Source of the DNA: Syntrophaceae bacterium UBA4778 | GTDB lineage: Bacteria > Desulfobacterota > Syntrophia > Syntrophales > UBA4778 | Direction of reading: 5' to 3' | NCBI GenBank assembly: GCA_002403175.1 | Contig: DHHG01000095.1 | Span: 1 to 14,241, forward strand | DNA length: 14,241 nt | Notes under the pieces: generated by a model | Told to the model about the DNA's origin: nothing | Seen by the model: only the letters and a program-made list of their open reading frames with translations | Database searches by the model: none | Shown here: piece by piece, positions 1 to 7,314 of the stretch | How the letters are laid out: each line of letters opens with the position of its first letter | Numbering within the stretch: position 1 is the stretch's first letter | Program-made: the position numbers and the translations under genes

Positions 1-164
1 ATTGCCAGTCCGAGCCCGAGCAGTCTGGCTTTCTCCTGCTGATGGGGGGGGAGTTTCCCGGCCAGTATGGAAATAAAAATAATGTTATCGATCCCGAGTA
101 CGATTTCCAATGCAGTAAGAGTTGCCAATGCAAACCAGACGTTCGGGTCGGTTAACCATTCCAC
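1..164 (-). CDS. TerC-family integral membrane protein, N-terminal part (runs off left edge)
   Basis: Only the first 54 codons are present; the gene continues beyond base 1. It starts with GTG at 164, preceded by AGGAG nine bases upstream inside the end of htpX, and lies only 2 bases after the htpX stop, so the two are probably co-transcribed and translationally coupled. The peptide begins with Glu-Trp-Leu-Thr-Asp-Pro and has a first membrane segment carrying Glu20 and the GIDNIIF motif (Asp26-Asn27), typical of TerC/Alx/YkoY proteins. Members of this family are implicated in manganese export or metal loading of exported proteins. The yybP-ykoY manganese riboswitch at the head of this transcript independently supports a manganese-related role. 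The exact TerC subtype cannot be told from this fragment. Confidence 0.88.
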   Translation of the reverse strand, partial: MEWLTDPNVWFALATLTALEIVLGIDNIIFISILAGKLPPHQQEKARLLGLGLA

Positions 165-166
165 TC

Positions 167-1030
167 TTATCTGCTCCTGTTGTAAGCCATACCTTCAAGC
201 CGCGCAATTCTCTCCTCCATGGGCGGATGCGTCGAGAAGAGTTTAACTAGGGAGCGGCCGGACAAAGGATTCACAATAAACATGTGTGCCGTAGCAGGGC
301 GTGCCTCCTGCATCGGTATCATCTGGCTTGCATTATGAAGTTTTCGGAGGGCGTTTGCCAAGGCGAGAGGCTTTCCGCACATCCGTGCTCCGGACTGGTC
401 CGCGAGAAATTCGCGGGAACGGGATACTGCCATCTGGATCAGCATGGCTGCAATCGGGGCAATAATGGCCATGACGAGCGAACCGATAAGGCCGCCTGCG
501 CCTTCATCATCATCGCTTCTTCCTGCACCGAGCAGGGCTCCCCACTGAAGCATGCTGCCAAGCATGGAGATGGCCCCGGCAAACGTGGCTGCAATAGTGC
601 TCACCAGGATGTCGCGATTATTCACGTGGGCGAGTTCATGGGCCATAACCCCTTCGAGCTCTTCCGGCGAGAGGATCCTCAGAATACCTTCCGTAGCCGC
701 AACGGCGGCGTGGGCGGGATTCCGCCCGGTTGCAAAGGCATTCGGGCTTTCCGATGGGATGATATAGACTTTGGGCATCGGTAGTCCGGCCTGAACTGCG
801 AGGCGATGAATCATTCCGTAAAAGGCGGGATGATCTTTTTCGCCGATTTGTCTGGCGCCGTACATGGAAAGTACAATCTTGTCAGAAAACCAGTAGGAAA
901 AAAAGTTCATGGCTGCTGCCATGATGAAGGCAAAAACCATTCCGGTTTTGCCGCCGATAGCGCTTCCCATAAGCACCATCAAAATGGTGAGAAGCGACAG
1001 GAGAAAGGTGGTTTTGAGTCTGTTCATCAT
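167..1030 (-). CDS. htpX: HtpX, membrane zinc metalloprotease (M48B)
   Basis: HtpX is a membrane-bound zinc endopeptidase that helps clear misfolded membrane proteins, with its active site on the cytoplasmic side. The 287-residue product has two hydrophobic N-terminal segments (about 5-50), the zinc motif HELAH at 131-135 within [11 protein letters not shown], a second hydrophobic pair (about 145-205) and the third-ligand motif SREFLAD with Glu207. Length is normal for the family. I start at ATG 1030 because GGAGG lies four bases upstream; a second ATG follows immediately (1027) and is equally possible. An in-frame ATG at 1063 is rejected because it lies at the edge of the terminator U-tract and has no ribosome binding site. 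It is the first gene after a manganese riboswitch and sits 2 bases before a terC-family gene, suggesting expression when manganese is high. Its role there is inferred. Confidence 0.95.
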   Translation of the reverse strand: MMNRLKTTFLLSLLTILMVLMGSAIGGKTGMVFAFIMAAAMNFFSYWFSDKIVLSMYGARQIGEKDHPAFYGMIHRLAVQAGLPMPKVYIIPSESPNAFATGRNPAHAAVAATEGILRILSPEELEGVMAHELAHVNNRDILVSTIAATFAGAISMLGSMLQWGALLGAGRSDDDEGAGGLIGSLVMAIIAPIAAMLIQMAVSRSREFLADQSGARMCGKPLALANALRKLHNASQMIPMQEARPATAHMFIVNPLSGRSLVKLFSTHPPMEERIARLEGMAYNRSR

Positions 1031-1063
1031 ATTTCCTCCGACAATATTGTTTCGCCGGGGCAT

Positions 1064-1108
1064 AAAAAAAAGACCTTACCCCGGCATGATTACCCGGATA
1101 AAGGTCTT
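1064..1108 (-). terminator. Intrinsic terminator acting as riboswitch expression platform
   Basis: On the minus strand AAGACCTT (1108-1101) pairs perfectly with AAGGTCTT (1077-1070). A second inner stem uses CCGG on each side, and the hairpin is followed by a run of eight T residues (1071-1064). The 5' arm AAGACCTT is also the 3' strand of the riboswitch closing stem P1, so the two structures exclude each other. Terminator formation would stop transcription before htpX, and aptamer closure would allow it. Confidence 0.9.
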
Positions 1109-1203
1109 GTTGACAGATCACTGCCCCGGTCCCGGGCCCTATGGCCGTCTTGACGAAATCCGGGTCGGCCTTTTCTCCGGCCGATAACTACTCCCCTTTA
1201 TAT
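1098..1203 (-). promoter_or_regulatory. yybP-ykoY manganese riboswitch aptamer
   Basis: Read on the minus strand, the leader starts with AAAGGGGAGTAG and ends with CAAGACCTTTAT, the two conserved ends that form P1 of the yybP-ykoY (Mn2+-sensing) riboswitch. Between them are a P2 hairpin (CGGCC with GGCCG), the conserved CGTCAA element in the L3 region, a P3 stem (CCCGG with CCGGG) enclosing a GGCC/GGCC-type hairpin, and a small P4 hairpin (CAG with CTG). Size (about 106 nt) and order of elements fit the family. It begins just after the predicted transcription start. The known family mechanism with an overlapping terminator is transcriptional ON with manganese; here this is inferred from the shared AAGACCTT strand. 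It controls htpX and the terC-family gene. Confidence 0.93.
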
Positions 1204-1210
1204 AGATTGC

Positions 1211-1239
1211 AATATAATTATCTGTTTGGGCCTTGTCAA
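1211..1239 (-). promoter_or_regulatory. Sigma70-type promoter of the riboswitch-htpX-terC transcript
   Basis: On the minus strand a consensus -35 TTGACA (1239-1234) is separated by exactly 17 bases from TATATT (1216-1211). The predicted start falls around 1203-1206, right at the first base of the riboswitch aptamer, which supports the assignment. Confidence 0.85.
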
Positions 1240-1333
1240 GAGAGATTATTTTGCTCGCTGGACGTTTTTCGATAAATGTGGCAAGAACCTATCCGAATGG
1301 TTAAGGGAAAATATCAGGAATGCAGAGGGCAAA

Positions 1334-2590
1334 ATGAGGAAAAAGGGTAAGGGTCCAATTCTGTTTATATCTCTTTTGCTGGCCTTATTGGTTGCGGGAT
1401 GTTCGACGCTGAGGATGGCTGCTTACAAGGGAGATACGATCAAAGTCAAGGAGCTTCTGGATCAGGGGGCGGACGTCAATGATAATATTAACGGTGAAAC
1501 TGTTCTGGCGGTGGCCAGCATACAGGGGCATGTTGATACGGTAAAGCTTCTGTTGGACAGAGGCGCTTCCGTGAATAAATCCATCGGATACGGCCTGACG
1601 CCTCTATTTTATGCGGCGCAGCGCGGGCATACAGAGGTGGCTATGCTCCTGATCGAACGGGGTGGCGATCTTGACGGCGCCATGGCCAAACTTAAAAGTC
1701 TAGGCGATCAGGGTTCGCATGGTCTATCTTTGCTTGAGAGGCTCGCAACCAAAAAGCCGTTCCCGGAGAGGGCTGAACCATCCCTTTTGAGACGATCACA
1801 ATCCCCCTCTAATGCCATTAAATCCGATATTGACGAGATACCAGCCATGAGGACGAAACCTGACAACAATGCCTTTGCCGTCGTGATCGGTATCGAGAAT
1901 TACCGTAGCCTACCCAAGTCCGATTATTCAAGTAAGGATGCCGCCCTGGTCAAATCATATTTGAAGGCACTTGGTTTTCAGGAACGGAATATAGATTTTA
2001 TTGCCGATGAGAAAGCTACCAAAACGGATCTGGAAAAATCGGTGGAGGCATGGCTCCCCAACCGGGTTAAAAAGGACAGTATGGTTTTGGTTTATTTCTC
2101 CGGTCACGGTGCTCCGGAACCTGCCACTGGGGATGCCTACATCGTCCCCTATGATGGAGATCCCAATTATTTATCGGTGACCGGATATCCGCTCAAAAAA
2201 TTGTATGATCAACTGGGAAAACTGGAAGCCAGAGAAATTATCGTGGTGCTCGATTCCTGTTTTTCCGGTGCTGGCGGCAGGAGCGTACTGGCAAAGGGTG
2301 CAAGACCTCTTGTAATGATGGCAATGGCCGAAACATTGCCGTCCAATATGGCCGTTCTGGCAGCAACGGAAAGCAGCCAGATCTCCACGTCATCACCAGA
2401 GAAAGGCCATGGCATATTCACCTATTACTTTCTCAAGGCGATAAAAGAGGGGAAAACCAACATTGCTGAGATTCACGAATTTATAAAGCCCCTGGTTGAG
2501 GATGAGGCGAAGGCGATGAATGTGCAACAGAGTCCGAGCTTGCGCCCGGATGCAGAAAAATTGAGGGGAAAATTTGGATTGAGGAAATAA
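1334..2590 (+). CDS. Lipoprotein with ankyrin repeats and a caspase-fold (peptidase C14) domain
   Basis: The 418-residue product has a lipoprotein signal peptide: basic residues 2-6, a hydrophobic core and the lipobox VAGC with Cys23. Ser at the next position suggests outer-membrane rather than inner-membrane retention. Residues about 25-125 hold roughly three ankyrin-type repeats (motifs such as VKELLDQGADVN, VKLLLDRGASVN and TPLFYAAQRGHTEVA). A polar linker precedes a caspase p20-like domain from about residue 178, with the catalytic dyad His258 in YFSGHG and Cys309 in VLDSCFSG; both residues are present, so it may be an active cysteine protease. The start at 1334 is chosen because it gives the complete signal peptide and has GAGGG upstream; an in-frame start at 1226 would lie in the divergent promoter region and bury the signal. 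It appears to be a single-gene unit. The substrate is unknown. Confidence 0.88.
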   Translation: MRKKGKGPILFISLLLALLVAGCSTLRMAAYKGDTIKVKELLDQGADVNDNINGETVLAVASIQGHVDTVKLLLDRGASVNKSIGYGLTPLFYAAQRGHTEVAMLLIERGGDLDGAMAKLKSLGDQGSHGLSLLERLATKKPFPERAEPSLLRRSQSPSNAIKSDIDEIPAMRTKPDNNAFAVVIGIENYRSLPKSDYSSKDAALVKSYLKALGFQERNIDFIADEKATKTDLEKSVEAWLPNRVKKDSMVLVYFSGHGAPEPATGDAYIVPYDGDPNYLSVTGYPLKKLYDQLGKLEAREIIVVLDSCFSGAGGRSVLAKGARPLVMMAMAETLPSNMAVLAATESSQISTSSPEKGHGIFTYYFLKAIKEGKTNIAEIHEFIKPLVEDEAKAMNVQQSPSLRPDAEKLRGKFGLRK

Positions 2591-2646
2591 TCGGGACTTG
2601 GATCAAAGCCTTTTGTATGCTTTTCAATTTGATCTGATCTGTGAAT

Positions 2647-3813
2647 TCAAAGCAGCAATTCCACCAGGCTGGCCCAATAAGATGCACCTATTGGAAGGAG
2701 GGCATCATTGAAGTCATAGCCGGATTGATGCAAAGAGCCGTTCGGGTCGGGATCGCCGGAGCCCAGGAAAACGTAAGCCCCCGGTTTTTTCTGGAGCAAA
2801 AAAGCGAAATCTTCCGATCCTAAGGTGGGTTTAAAATCCCTGAAAACATTTTCCCTGCCTACCACCTGCGAGGCCGCTTCGATTGCGTGATTGGTCTCCG
2901 GAACGCTATTGATCAGGGGAGGGTAGCAGCGCTCGTATTTTACTTCTATTTTTGTACCCATGGAGATGGCTATACCTGCCGCGATCTCACGCAATCTTTT
3001 TTCAACGGTATCCTGAACTTTTGTATCAAAATACCTTACGGTTCCCTGAAGAGTCACCTGTTCGGGTATAATGTTGTATGTAGTCGTCCTACCTGACTGC
3101 ATTCCGGTAATACTCACAACGGCGGACTCCACGGGATCAATACTGCGACTTACGATACTCTGGATCATTCCAATCAGATGCGAGGCCGACACCACGGGAT
3201 CTTTAACCAGATGGGGCATTGCCGCATGTCCACCGGAACCTTTGATTATGATATCGAATTTATCACAGCCTGCCATGATGGGGCCGGGTCTGAGAGAGAA
3301 CGTGCCGAAGGGCAATATGGGAAAAGCATGCATTCCGTAAATGGCTTCCATGGGAAAGAGATCGAAAAGGCCATCGCGAACCATTGCGTTGGCGCCTCCC
3401 TCGTTTTCCTCGGCAGGTTGAAAAATAAAATAGACCGTTCCATCAAAATATCCTTCTTCTGAAAGGTATTTTGCCGCCCCCAGCAGCATTGCCATATGGC
3501 CATCGTGACCGCAGGCGTGCATCTTTCCTTTGTTTTTCGATCGATACGGGAATGAATTCTCTTCCGTTATGTCGAGGGCATCCATGTCGGCTCGGAGGCC
3601 TATCGATTTTGGGGAGTCACCCTTTTTTAGGATGCCGACCACGCCTGTTCCGGCAATCCCTCGCCGGATGTCAATTCCGAATTCAGATAGCCGGGACGCG
3701 ATGAGATCGGAAGTTCTGTTTTCTTGAAAGGCGGTTTCAGGGTAAGAATGAAGGACATGCCTCCATTCAGCCATTTCCGGAGCAAGCCGCTGAATGCTGT
3801 CGCTAATCCCCAT
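2647..3813 (-). CDS. M20-family amidohydrolase (HipO/N-acyl-L-amino acid amidohydrolase type)
   Basis: A cytosolic metallo-amidohydrolase of 388 residues, the usual length. It would hydrolyse an N-acyl or N-aroyl amino acid (hippurate-like) or a related amide. Visible motifs are RADMDAL (74-80), the metal-binding HACGHDGH (Cys101, His103), the catalytic glutamate pair in QPAEENEGG (Glu135-136), GMHAFP (His162), and GSEDF near the C-terminus for the last metal ligand. The central dimerisation domain runs roughly from 180 to 300. There is no signal peptide. The start at 3813 has only a weak GAGAG-like site, but nothing better lies nearby. A TATAAT at 3878-3873 without a recognisable -35 box may be its promoter. 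It follows the atp terminator and is a separate unit. The natural substrate cannot be read from sequence. Confidence 0.92.
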   Translation of the reverse strand: MGISDSIQRLAPEMAEWRHVLHSYPETAFQENRTSDLIASRLSEFGIDIRRGIAGTGVVGILKKGDSPKSIGLRADMDALDITEENSFPYRSKNKGKMHACGHDGHMAMLLGAAKYLSEEGYFDGTVYFIFQPAEENEGGANAMVRDGLFDLFPMEAIYGMHAFPILPFGTFSLRPGPIMAGCDKFDIIIKGSGGHAAMPHLVKDPVVSASHLIGMIQSIVSRSIDPVESAVVSITGMQSGRTTTYNIIPEQVTLQGTVRYFDTKVQDTVEKRLREIAAGIAISMGTKIEVKYERCYPPLINSVPETNHAIEAASQVVGRENVFRDFKPTLGSEDFAFLLQKKPGAYVFLGSGDPDPNGSLHQSGYDFNDALLPIGASYWASLVELLL

Positions 3814-3888
3814 TTTACTGCATTCTCTCGATTTCTATAATCCGGTTCGGAAGCATTTGAAAAGCTCCTCGCATTATAAGTCATACAC

Positions 3889-3916
3889 AAAAAAAGGGCC
3901 GCTGAAGCGACCCTTT
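3889..3916 (-). terminator. Intrinsic terminator after atpB
   Basis: On the minus strand AAAGGGTCGC (3916-3907) pairs over all ten positions (one T-G wobble) with GCGGCCCTTT (3902-3893) around a TTCA loop and runs into seven T residues (3895-3889). It begins 18 bases after the atpB stop and should end the atpZIB transcript. There is no T-run on the other side, so it is one-directional. Confidence 0.93.
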
Positions 3917-3933
3917 ATGATCCAGGACAATTG

Positions 3934-4590
3934 TTAATGGCCCTCTTCCATAGCCCCGGCGATGTACATCATGGCCAAAAGCATAAAGACCAGGGTCTGA
4001 ATGAGAGAGGTGAATATCATCAGAGCGAATACCGGCAGCGGTATCAGCAGCGGAACCAGCGCAAGTACAACACCGAGAACGATATCTTCTCCGGCGATGT
4101 TTCCGAAGAGCCGCATCGTCAATGAAAGGGGTCTGGAGAGATGGCTGATAAGTTCAATCGGCAGCATTAATGGGGTCATCCACCAGACTGGTCCCATGAA
4201 CTGCTTCAGGTATTTGAATCCATGAATGCCGACGCCAACAATATGGGTCATAAAAAATACGGTCAGTGCCATCGATGCGGTTGTGTTCATGTTGTTGGTG
4301 GGCGAATCAAAACCCGGAATAATGCCGATCAGATTGGACGTTAATATATACAGTCCTAGTGTTGCGATCAGCGGAAAGAATTTTTTCCCATGTGGCCCCA
4401 TCGTATCCAGCAGCAAGTTTTCAAAAGCGCCGAGAATGGTTTCCATAACGTTCTGCATTTTGCCCGGATATATATCCATCTTCCTGGTTGCCAGGAATGA
4501 TAAAAACGCCAGAAGTGCTATGATGAACCATGCGTAGGTTACATGAGGAGGAATATTGGGTATCTCAATAAACAGAAAGGGGTGTGGCAT
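3934..4590 (-). CDS. atpB: F-type ATP synthase subunit a (F0)
   Basis: Subunit a forms the two ion half-channels beside the c-ring in the inner membrane. The 218-residue product is compact but complete, with about five to six hydrophobic segments. The essential arginine is visible as Arg160 in [14 protein letters not shown], matching the conserved Arg210 of E. coli subunit a. Other family motifs are [10 protein letters not shown] (85-94) and [14 protein letters not shown] (144-157). The start at 4590 is fixed by AAGGAGG nine bases upstream. That site lies inside the end of atpI, whose stop is 1 base away, so translation is probably coupled. It is last in atpZ-atpI-atpB and is followed by a strong terminator. 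Subunit c, normally next, is instead 3 kb away on the other strand. Confidence 0.97.
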   Translation of the reverse strand: MPHPFLFIEIPNIPPHVTYAWFIIALLAFLSFLATRKMDIYPGKMQNVMETILGAFENLLLDTMGPHGKKFFPLIATLGLYILTSNLIGIIPGFDSPTNNMNTTASMALTVFFMTHIVGVGIHGFKYLKQFMGPVWWMTPLMLPIELISHLSRPLSLTMRLFGNIAGEDIVLGVVLALVPLLIPLPVFALMIFTSLIQTLVFMLLAMMYIAGAMEEGH

Positions 4591-4591
4591 A

Positions 4592-4996
4592 TCAAAAAAC
4601 CTCCTTGGTCTTAAGAATTAAGTTTTTTTTTGAGACTTCGATTATTGTTGTGATGAAGATATTGATGACGACGACGGAAAGCCCAAGAATCAGGCCGAAA
4701 ACACTGATAGGGGTCTTTGTAATCAGCAGGAATAAAATGATTCCGGTTATTACGAACCTGATATAATACCGGACTATCAGGAAAGATTTTGTCCTGTCTG
4801 AAACGTGGAAAAAAGCTTTTTTAAGGCTTCGGTACATCCAATAATAATTGACGATGCTCAAAACGCCACCGCAAAGAATCCCGAGTGTGAACAATTTCGG
4901 AGCTAAAGGGGCGCTGACCAGAAGCAAAACTCCCAGTGCAATCCAGTTACGGATTTCAAGCTTTCTTTGGAGGGGGTCTTTTCCTGTGGGGTTCAC
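4592..4996 (-). CDS. atpI: ATP synthase subunit I (AtpI-like)
   Basis: A 134-residue membrane protein with four predicted hydrophobic segments (about 15-30, 35-52, 73-92 and 96-116), lying directly upstream of atpB. Size, membrane topology and position match the ATP synthase I family, which assists c-ring assembly and possibly Mg2+ supply. Sequence conservation in this family is low, so the call relies partly on context. The start codon is GTG at 4996, giving MNPTGKDP; it overlaps the end of atpZ by 41 bases in another frame. The stop is 1 base before the atpB ATG. Confidence 0.8.
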   Translation of the reverse strand: MNPTGKDPLQRKLEIRNWIALGVLLLVSAPLAPKLFTLGILCGGVLSIVNYYWMYRSLKKAFFHVSDRTKSFLIVRYYIRFVITGIILFLLITKTPISVFGLILGLSVVVINIFITTIIEVSKKNLILKTKEVF

Positions 4997-5261
4997 TTTT
5001 TATACTTCTTTCAGGATGACTCTCATCCGGAAAATTCTTCTTTATCAGAGTGTATATATTTTTAAACCCTGCGATGACGCCGATCAAAAGTAATAGCAGG
5101 GTCAGCTTATTGCCTGTCCCGAATTTTCGATCCAGGTAAGAACCGAGCAGAAGGCTTCCAAAGATGGCGATTACCATCCCGAAACCGACGCTGCTGGCAT
5201 ATCCCATCTGGACCCAAAGATTTTTTGTGTCTTTTTGCATTGACGCCGCGCTTTTTACCAT
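4956..5261 (-). CDS. atpZ: AtpZ-like F0 assembly/accessory protein
   Basis: A 101-residue protein with two hydrophobic segments separated by a short basic turn: VGFGMVIAIFGSLLLGSYLDRKFGTG followed by a second helix ending in FKNIYTLIKK. This is the typical layout of the AtpZ/F0F1-ATPase putative subunit family, and the gene sits in the usual place before atpI and atpB. The C-terminal tail is lysine-, arginine- and proline-rich. The start is uncertain: ATG 5261 follows an in-frame stop closely but has no Shine-Dalgarno site, and ATG 5240 (MQKDTKNLW) has none either. A possible promoter overlapping the first codons would favour 5240. It overlaps atpI by 41 bases. Confidence 0.82.
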   Translation of the reverse strand: MVKSAASMQKDTKNLWVQMGYASSVGFGMVIAIFGSLLLGSYLDRKFGTGNKLTLLLLLIGVIAGFKNIYTLIKKNFPDESHPERSIKSEPHRKRPPPKKA

Positions 5262-5280
5262 GAAGGAAGGAATGTGTCAA
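5252..5280 (-). promoter_or_regulatory. Possible promoter for atpZIB
   Basis: On the minus strand a perfect -35 TTGACA (5280-5275) is followed after 17 bases by TAAAAA (5257-5252), a poor -10 match. If real, transcription would start near 5245, inside the longer atpZ reading frame, and the true start would be ATG 5240 on an almost leaderless message. The evidence is the -35 box and spacing only. Confidence 0.35.
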
Positions 5281-5343
5281 TTCTTTTGTATAAACGTCCA
5301 GGAGAACGAAGTTTTCCAATCACATAATTTCTTTAAAAGAATT

Positions 5344-5445
5344 TCAATTACTTCGGCTATGACATTCCGAGGGACAGTTCAAAATATGAATTCGTTTTGA
5401 AAGATCAGGAATCAACTCGGAAACTTGTTCCAAAACGGCATTCAT
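5344..5445 (-). other. Possible small coupled ORF or frameshifted remnant after hemL
   Basis: An ATG at 5445 lies 1 base after the hemL stop and opens a 33-codon frame beginning MNAVLEQVSELIPDLSK and ending at 5344. The adjacent frame (+1) is open over the next stretch and reads NVIAEVIEILLKKLCDW before stopping near 5281. Joined by a one-base shift they would give a single helical peptide of about 60 residues. This may be a decayed gene, a frameshift or chance. I do not recognise it. No other content is seen between hemL and atpZ. Confidence 0.22.
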
Positions 5446-5446
5446 A

Positions 5447-6727
5447 TTAAATGTTTCGAAGAACCTTTTTACATGCATCGACAGTTTTTTCAAAATCGAG
5501 ATCCGTATGGGCTGCGGAAACGAAAGCGGCCTCGAACTGTGATGGGGCCATATAGATTCCATTTTCCAGCATGCCTCTGAAAAATTTTGCATACCGTTCT
5601 GTGTTACTTTTTATAGCAGAGGCGAAATCGGTAACCTTTTCGGATGAGAAGAAAATTGTAAACATCGACCCAATGCTGTTCAATTGGAATGGTATGCCTT
5701 TTTCGTTCAGGCAATCACTGATCTGATTGCAAACCAAGGCTCTCTTTCTCTCCAGATTGCCGTAAAAAGACTCATCGCGAAGTACTTTGAGGGTGGCAAT
5801 ACCCGCGGCCATGGCCAGAGGATTTCCGGATAGAGTGCCGGCCTGATAAACCGGTCCGTTGGGAGCCAATATCTCCATGATGTCTCTCCTGCCGCCGAAT
5901 GCACCAACGGGCAGACCGCCTCCGATGATCTTTCCTAAACATGTCAAATCGGGTTTTATGCCGATTATTTCCTGATAGCCGCCGTAGCTTAGTCTGAATC
6001 CTGTTATGACTTCATCAAATATTAGCAGAATGCCCCTGTCGTGGGTTAAATTTCTCAATTCCTGCAGGAATCCAGAAGTAGGAAGGATTACGCCCATATT
6101 CCCGGGAACGGGTTCGATAATGATACAGGCAGTTTCGTCTCCATAGCGCTCGACAGCCGCCACAACAGATGAAATATCGTTATAAGGTAATGTCATGGTT
6201 AAAGAAGCGAGCTCGGCAGGAATCCCCGGTGTACCCGGGATTCCGAACGTTGCAATTCCGGACCCCGCCTTGGCAAGCAAAGAGTCGGCGTGACCGTGGT
6301 AACAACCTTCAAATTTTATGATTCTATTTCTGCCGGTATACGCACGTGCAAGTCTGATCGCGCTCATGACGGCTTCGGTTCCTGAGTTGACCATCCGAAC
6401 CATTTCAATGGACGGAAATGCTGCTGAAATCAGTTCTGCCATTTCTATTTCCGCTGGGGTCGGCGCGCCATAGCTTGTTCCTCTGCCCGCAGCCTCTATT
6501 ATTGCATTGACAACAGCAGGATGGGCATGTCCCAGGATCATTGGCCCCCATGAAGCCACATAGTCAACGTACTCGCGGCCTTCGATATCATAAATTTTTG
6601 AGCCGCAAGCTCTGTTGATAAAGCGGGGGACTCCTCCCACTGATTTGAAGGCCCGCACGGGGCTGTTCACTCCCCCAGGAATCAAATTTTTTGCTTTGTC
6701 AAAAAGATCAGATGAGTTTTCTTTCAT
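5447..6727 (-). CDS. hemL: Glutamate-1-semialdehyde 2,1-aminomutase
   Basis: A PLP-dependent enzyme that converts glutamate-1-semialdehyde to 5-aminolevulinate, the first committed tetrapyrrole precursor in the C5 pathway. The 426-residue length is standard. Visible motifs are the N-terminal PGGVNSPVRAF (17-27), the phosphate-binding SGTEA (115-119), GCYHGHAD (141-148), the PLP-ring aspartate in FDEVITGFR (Asp238) and the Schiff-base lysine Lys266 in CLGKIIGGGLPVGAFGG. The start at 6727 has GGAG with seven-base spacing. It lies 57 bases after the siroheme-decarboxylase-like gene on the same strand and probably shares its promoter, so both are tetrapyrrole genes of one operon. Confidence 0.97.
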   Translation of the reverse strand: MKENSSDLFDKAKNLIPGGVNSPVRAFKSVGGVPRFINRACGSKIYDIEGREYVDYVASWGPMILGHAHPAVVNAIIEAAGRGTSYGAPTPAEIEMAELISAAFPSIEMVRMVNSGTEAVMSAIRLARAYTGRNRIIKFEGCYHGHADSLLAKAGSGIATFGIPGTPGIPAELASLTMTLPYNDISSVVAAVERYGDETACIIIEPVPGNMGVILPTSGFLQELRNLTHDRGILLIFDEVITGFRLSYGGYQEIIGIKPDLTCLGKIIGGGLPVGAFGGRRDIMEILAPNGPVYQAGTLSGNPLAMAAGIATLKVLRDESFYGNLERKRALVCNQISDCLNEKGIPFQLNSIGSMFTIFFSSEKVTDFASAIKSNTERYAKFFRGMLENGIYMAPSQFEAAFVSAAHTDLDFEKTVDACKKVLRNI

Positions 6728-6783
6728 GAGTTCTCCAGATTAGTTAACATGATGGAATCTGCCATGAGCTTATTGAGCGAGAT

Positions 6784-7242
6784 TCAGAAGTAAACCATGC
6801 TGCTCTTTTTGAATTCCTGTTCCGAATAGAGGACCATGTAATCCTCTGTCCCGGCTGCTTTCACCATTTCCGGCAAAATCTTTCCTTCGCTCTCGCCTTT
6901 GAAATGTACCATTGTAAAAAGCGTGTACCGGCCCATGAATGGCGGGGTTCTTTCATAACAATGGGTGATCTCTTTGAAGAAAGACAGTGCGGTGCCTGCT
7001 TTTTCGCATTGTGATAAAGGAACGGCCCAAATCACCATGGCATTCTTTCCGTAACCGACTTTTTGATGTCTTATGATTGCGCCCAATTTCCTGATTACCC
7101 CGGAACGCATCAAACCCTGGACAGCGGAAAGAACATCCTTCTCCTCTGCTCCGATCCGGTTTGCTATATCAAGGAAAGGCTTTGGTTGTAATGGAATATT
7201 TCCCTGGAGGAAACTGCATATTTTTTTTTCAAATTCGGTCAT
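6784..7242 (-). CDS. Siroheme decarboxylase-like protein (AhbA/AhbB, Lrp/AsnC fold)
   Basis: A 152-residue protein with an Lrp/AsnC-like N-terminal winged helix (about 1-55) and a C-terminal alpha/beta domain. It carries the GVIRKLGAIIRHQKVGYGKNAM block (48-69) and the CYERTPP plus YTLFTMVH motifs (95-113), characteristic of AhbA/AhbB and NirD/L/G/H. These convert siroheme to 12,18-didecarboxysiroheme in the alternative heme pathway of sulfate reducers and archaea. AhbA and AhbB normally act as a heterodimer; only one member is here, and I cannot tell which. Its place directly before hemL supports a tetrapyrrole role over amino-acid regulation. The start at 7242 has AGGAG 16 bases away, which is too far for an ordinary site, so initiation may be weak. 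Confidence 0.85.
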   Translation of the reverse strand: MTEFEKKICSFLQGNIPLQPKPFLDIANRIGAEEKDVLSAVQGLMRSGVIRKLGAIIRHQKVGYGKNAMVIWAVPLSQCEKAGTALSFFKEITHCYERTPPFMGRYTLFTMVHFKGESEGKILPEMVKAAGTEDYMVLYSEQEFKKSSMVYF

Positions 7243-7284
7243 TGAATTGGTTTAGGATCTCCTGATGGAAATGATTCGAAAAAT

Positions 7285-7314
7285 TTTATAACACATTCAA
7301 ATTAGCCTTGACAA
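7285..7314 (-). promoter_or_regulatory. Probable promoter of the ahb-hemL operon
   Basis: On the minus strand TTGTCA (7314-7309) is followed after 18 bases by TATAAA (7290-7285), each a 5/6 match to consensus. The predicted start lies about 36 bases before the ahb ATG. The -35 box overlaps the atpE -35 box on the opposite strand. Confidence 0.6.

Noticed and set aside
284..784. 166-codon plus-strand frame opposite htpX
   Set aside because: The minus frame encodes HtpX with all its motifs; this frame has Cys/His-rich random composition.
1226..1333. Longer N-terminus for the caspase lipoprotein
   Set aside because: It would place 36 residues before a clear lipoprotein signal, and its 5' end lies inside the divergent promoter.
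2601..2634. Inverted repeat GATCAAA/TTTGATC between the caspase gene and the M20 gene
   Set aside because: A seven-base AT-rich stem with a 20-base loop and no T-run is too weak to call a terminator.
3873..3878. TATAAT on the minus strand upstream of the M20 gene
   Set aside because: No -35 element at a usable distance, so not listed as a promoter on its own.
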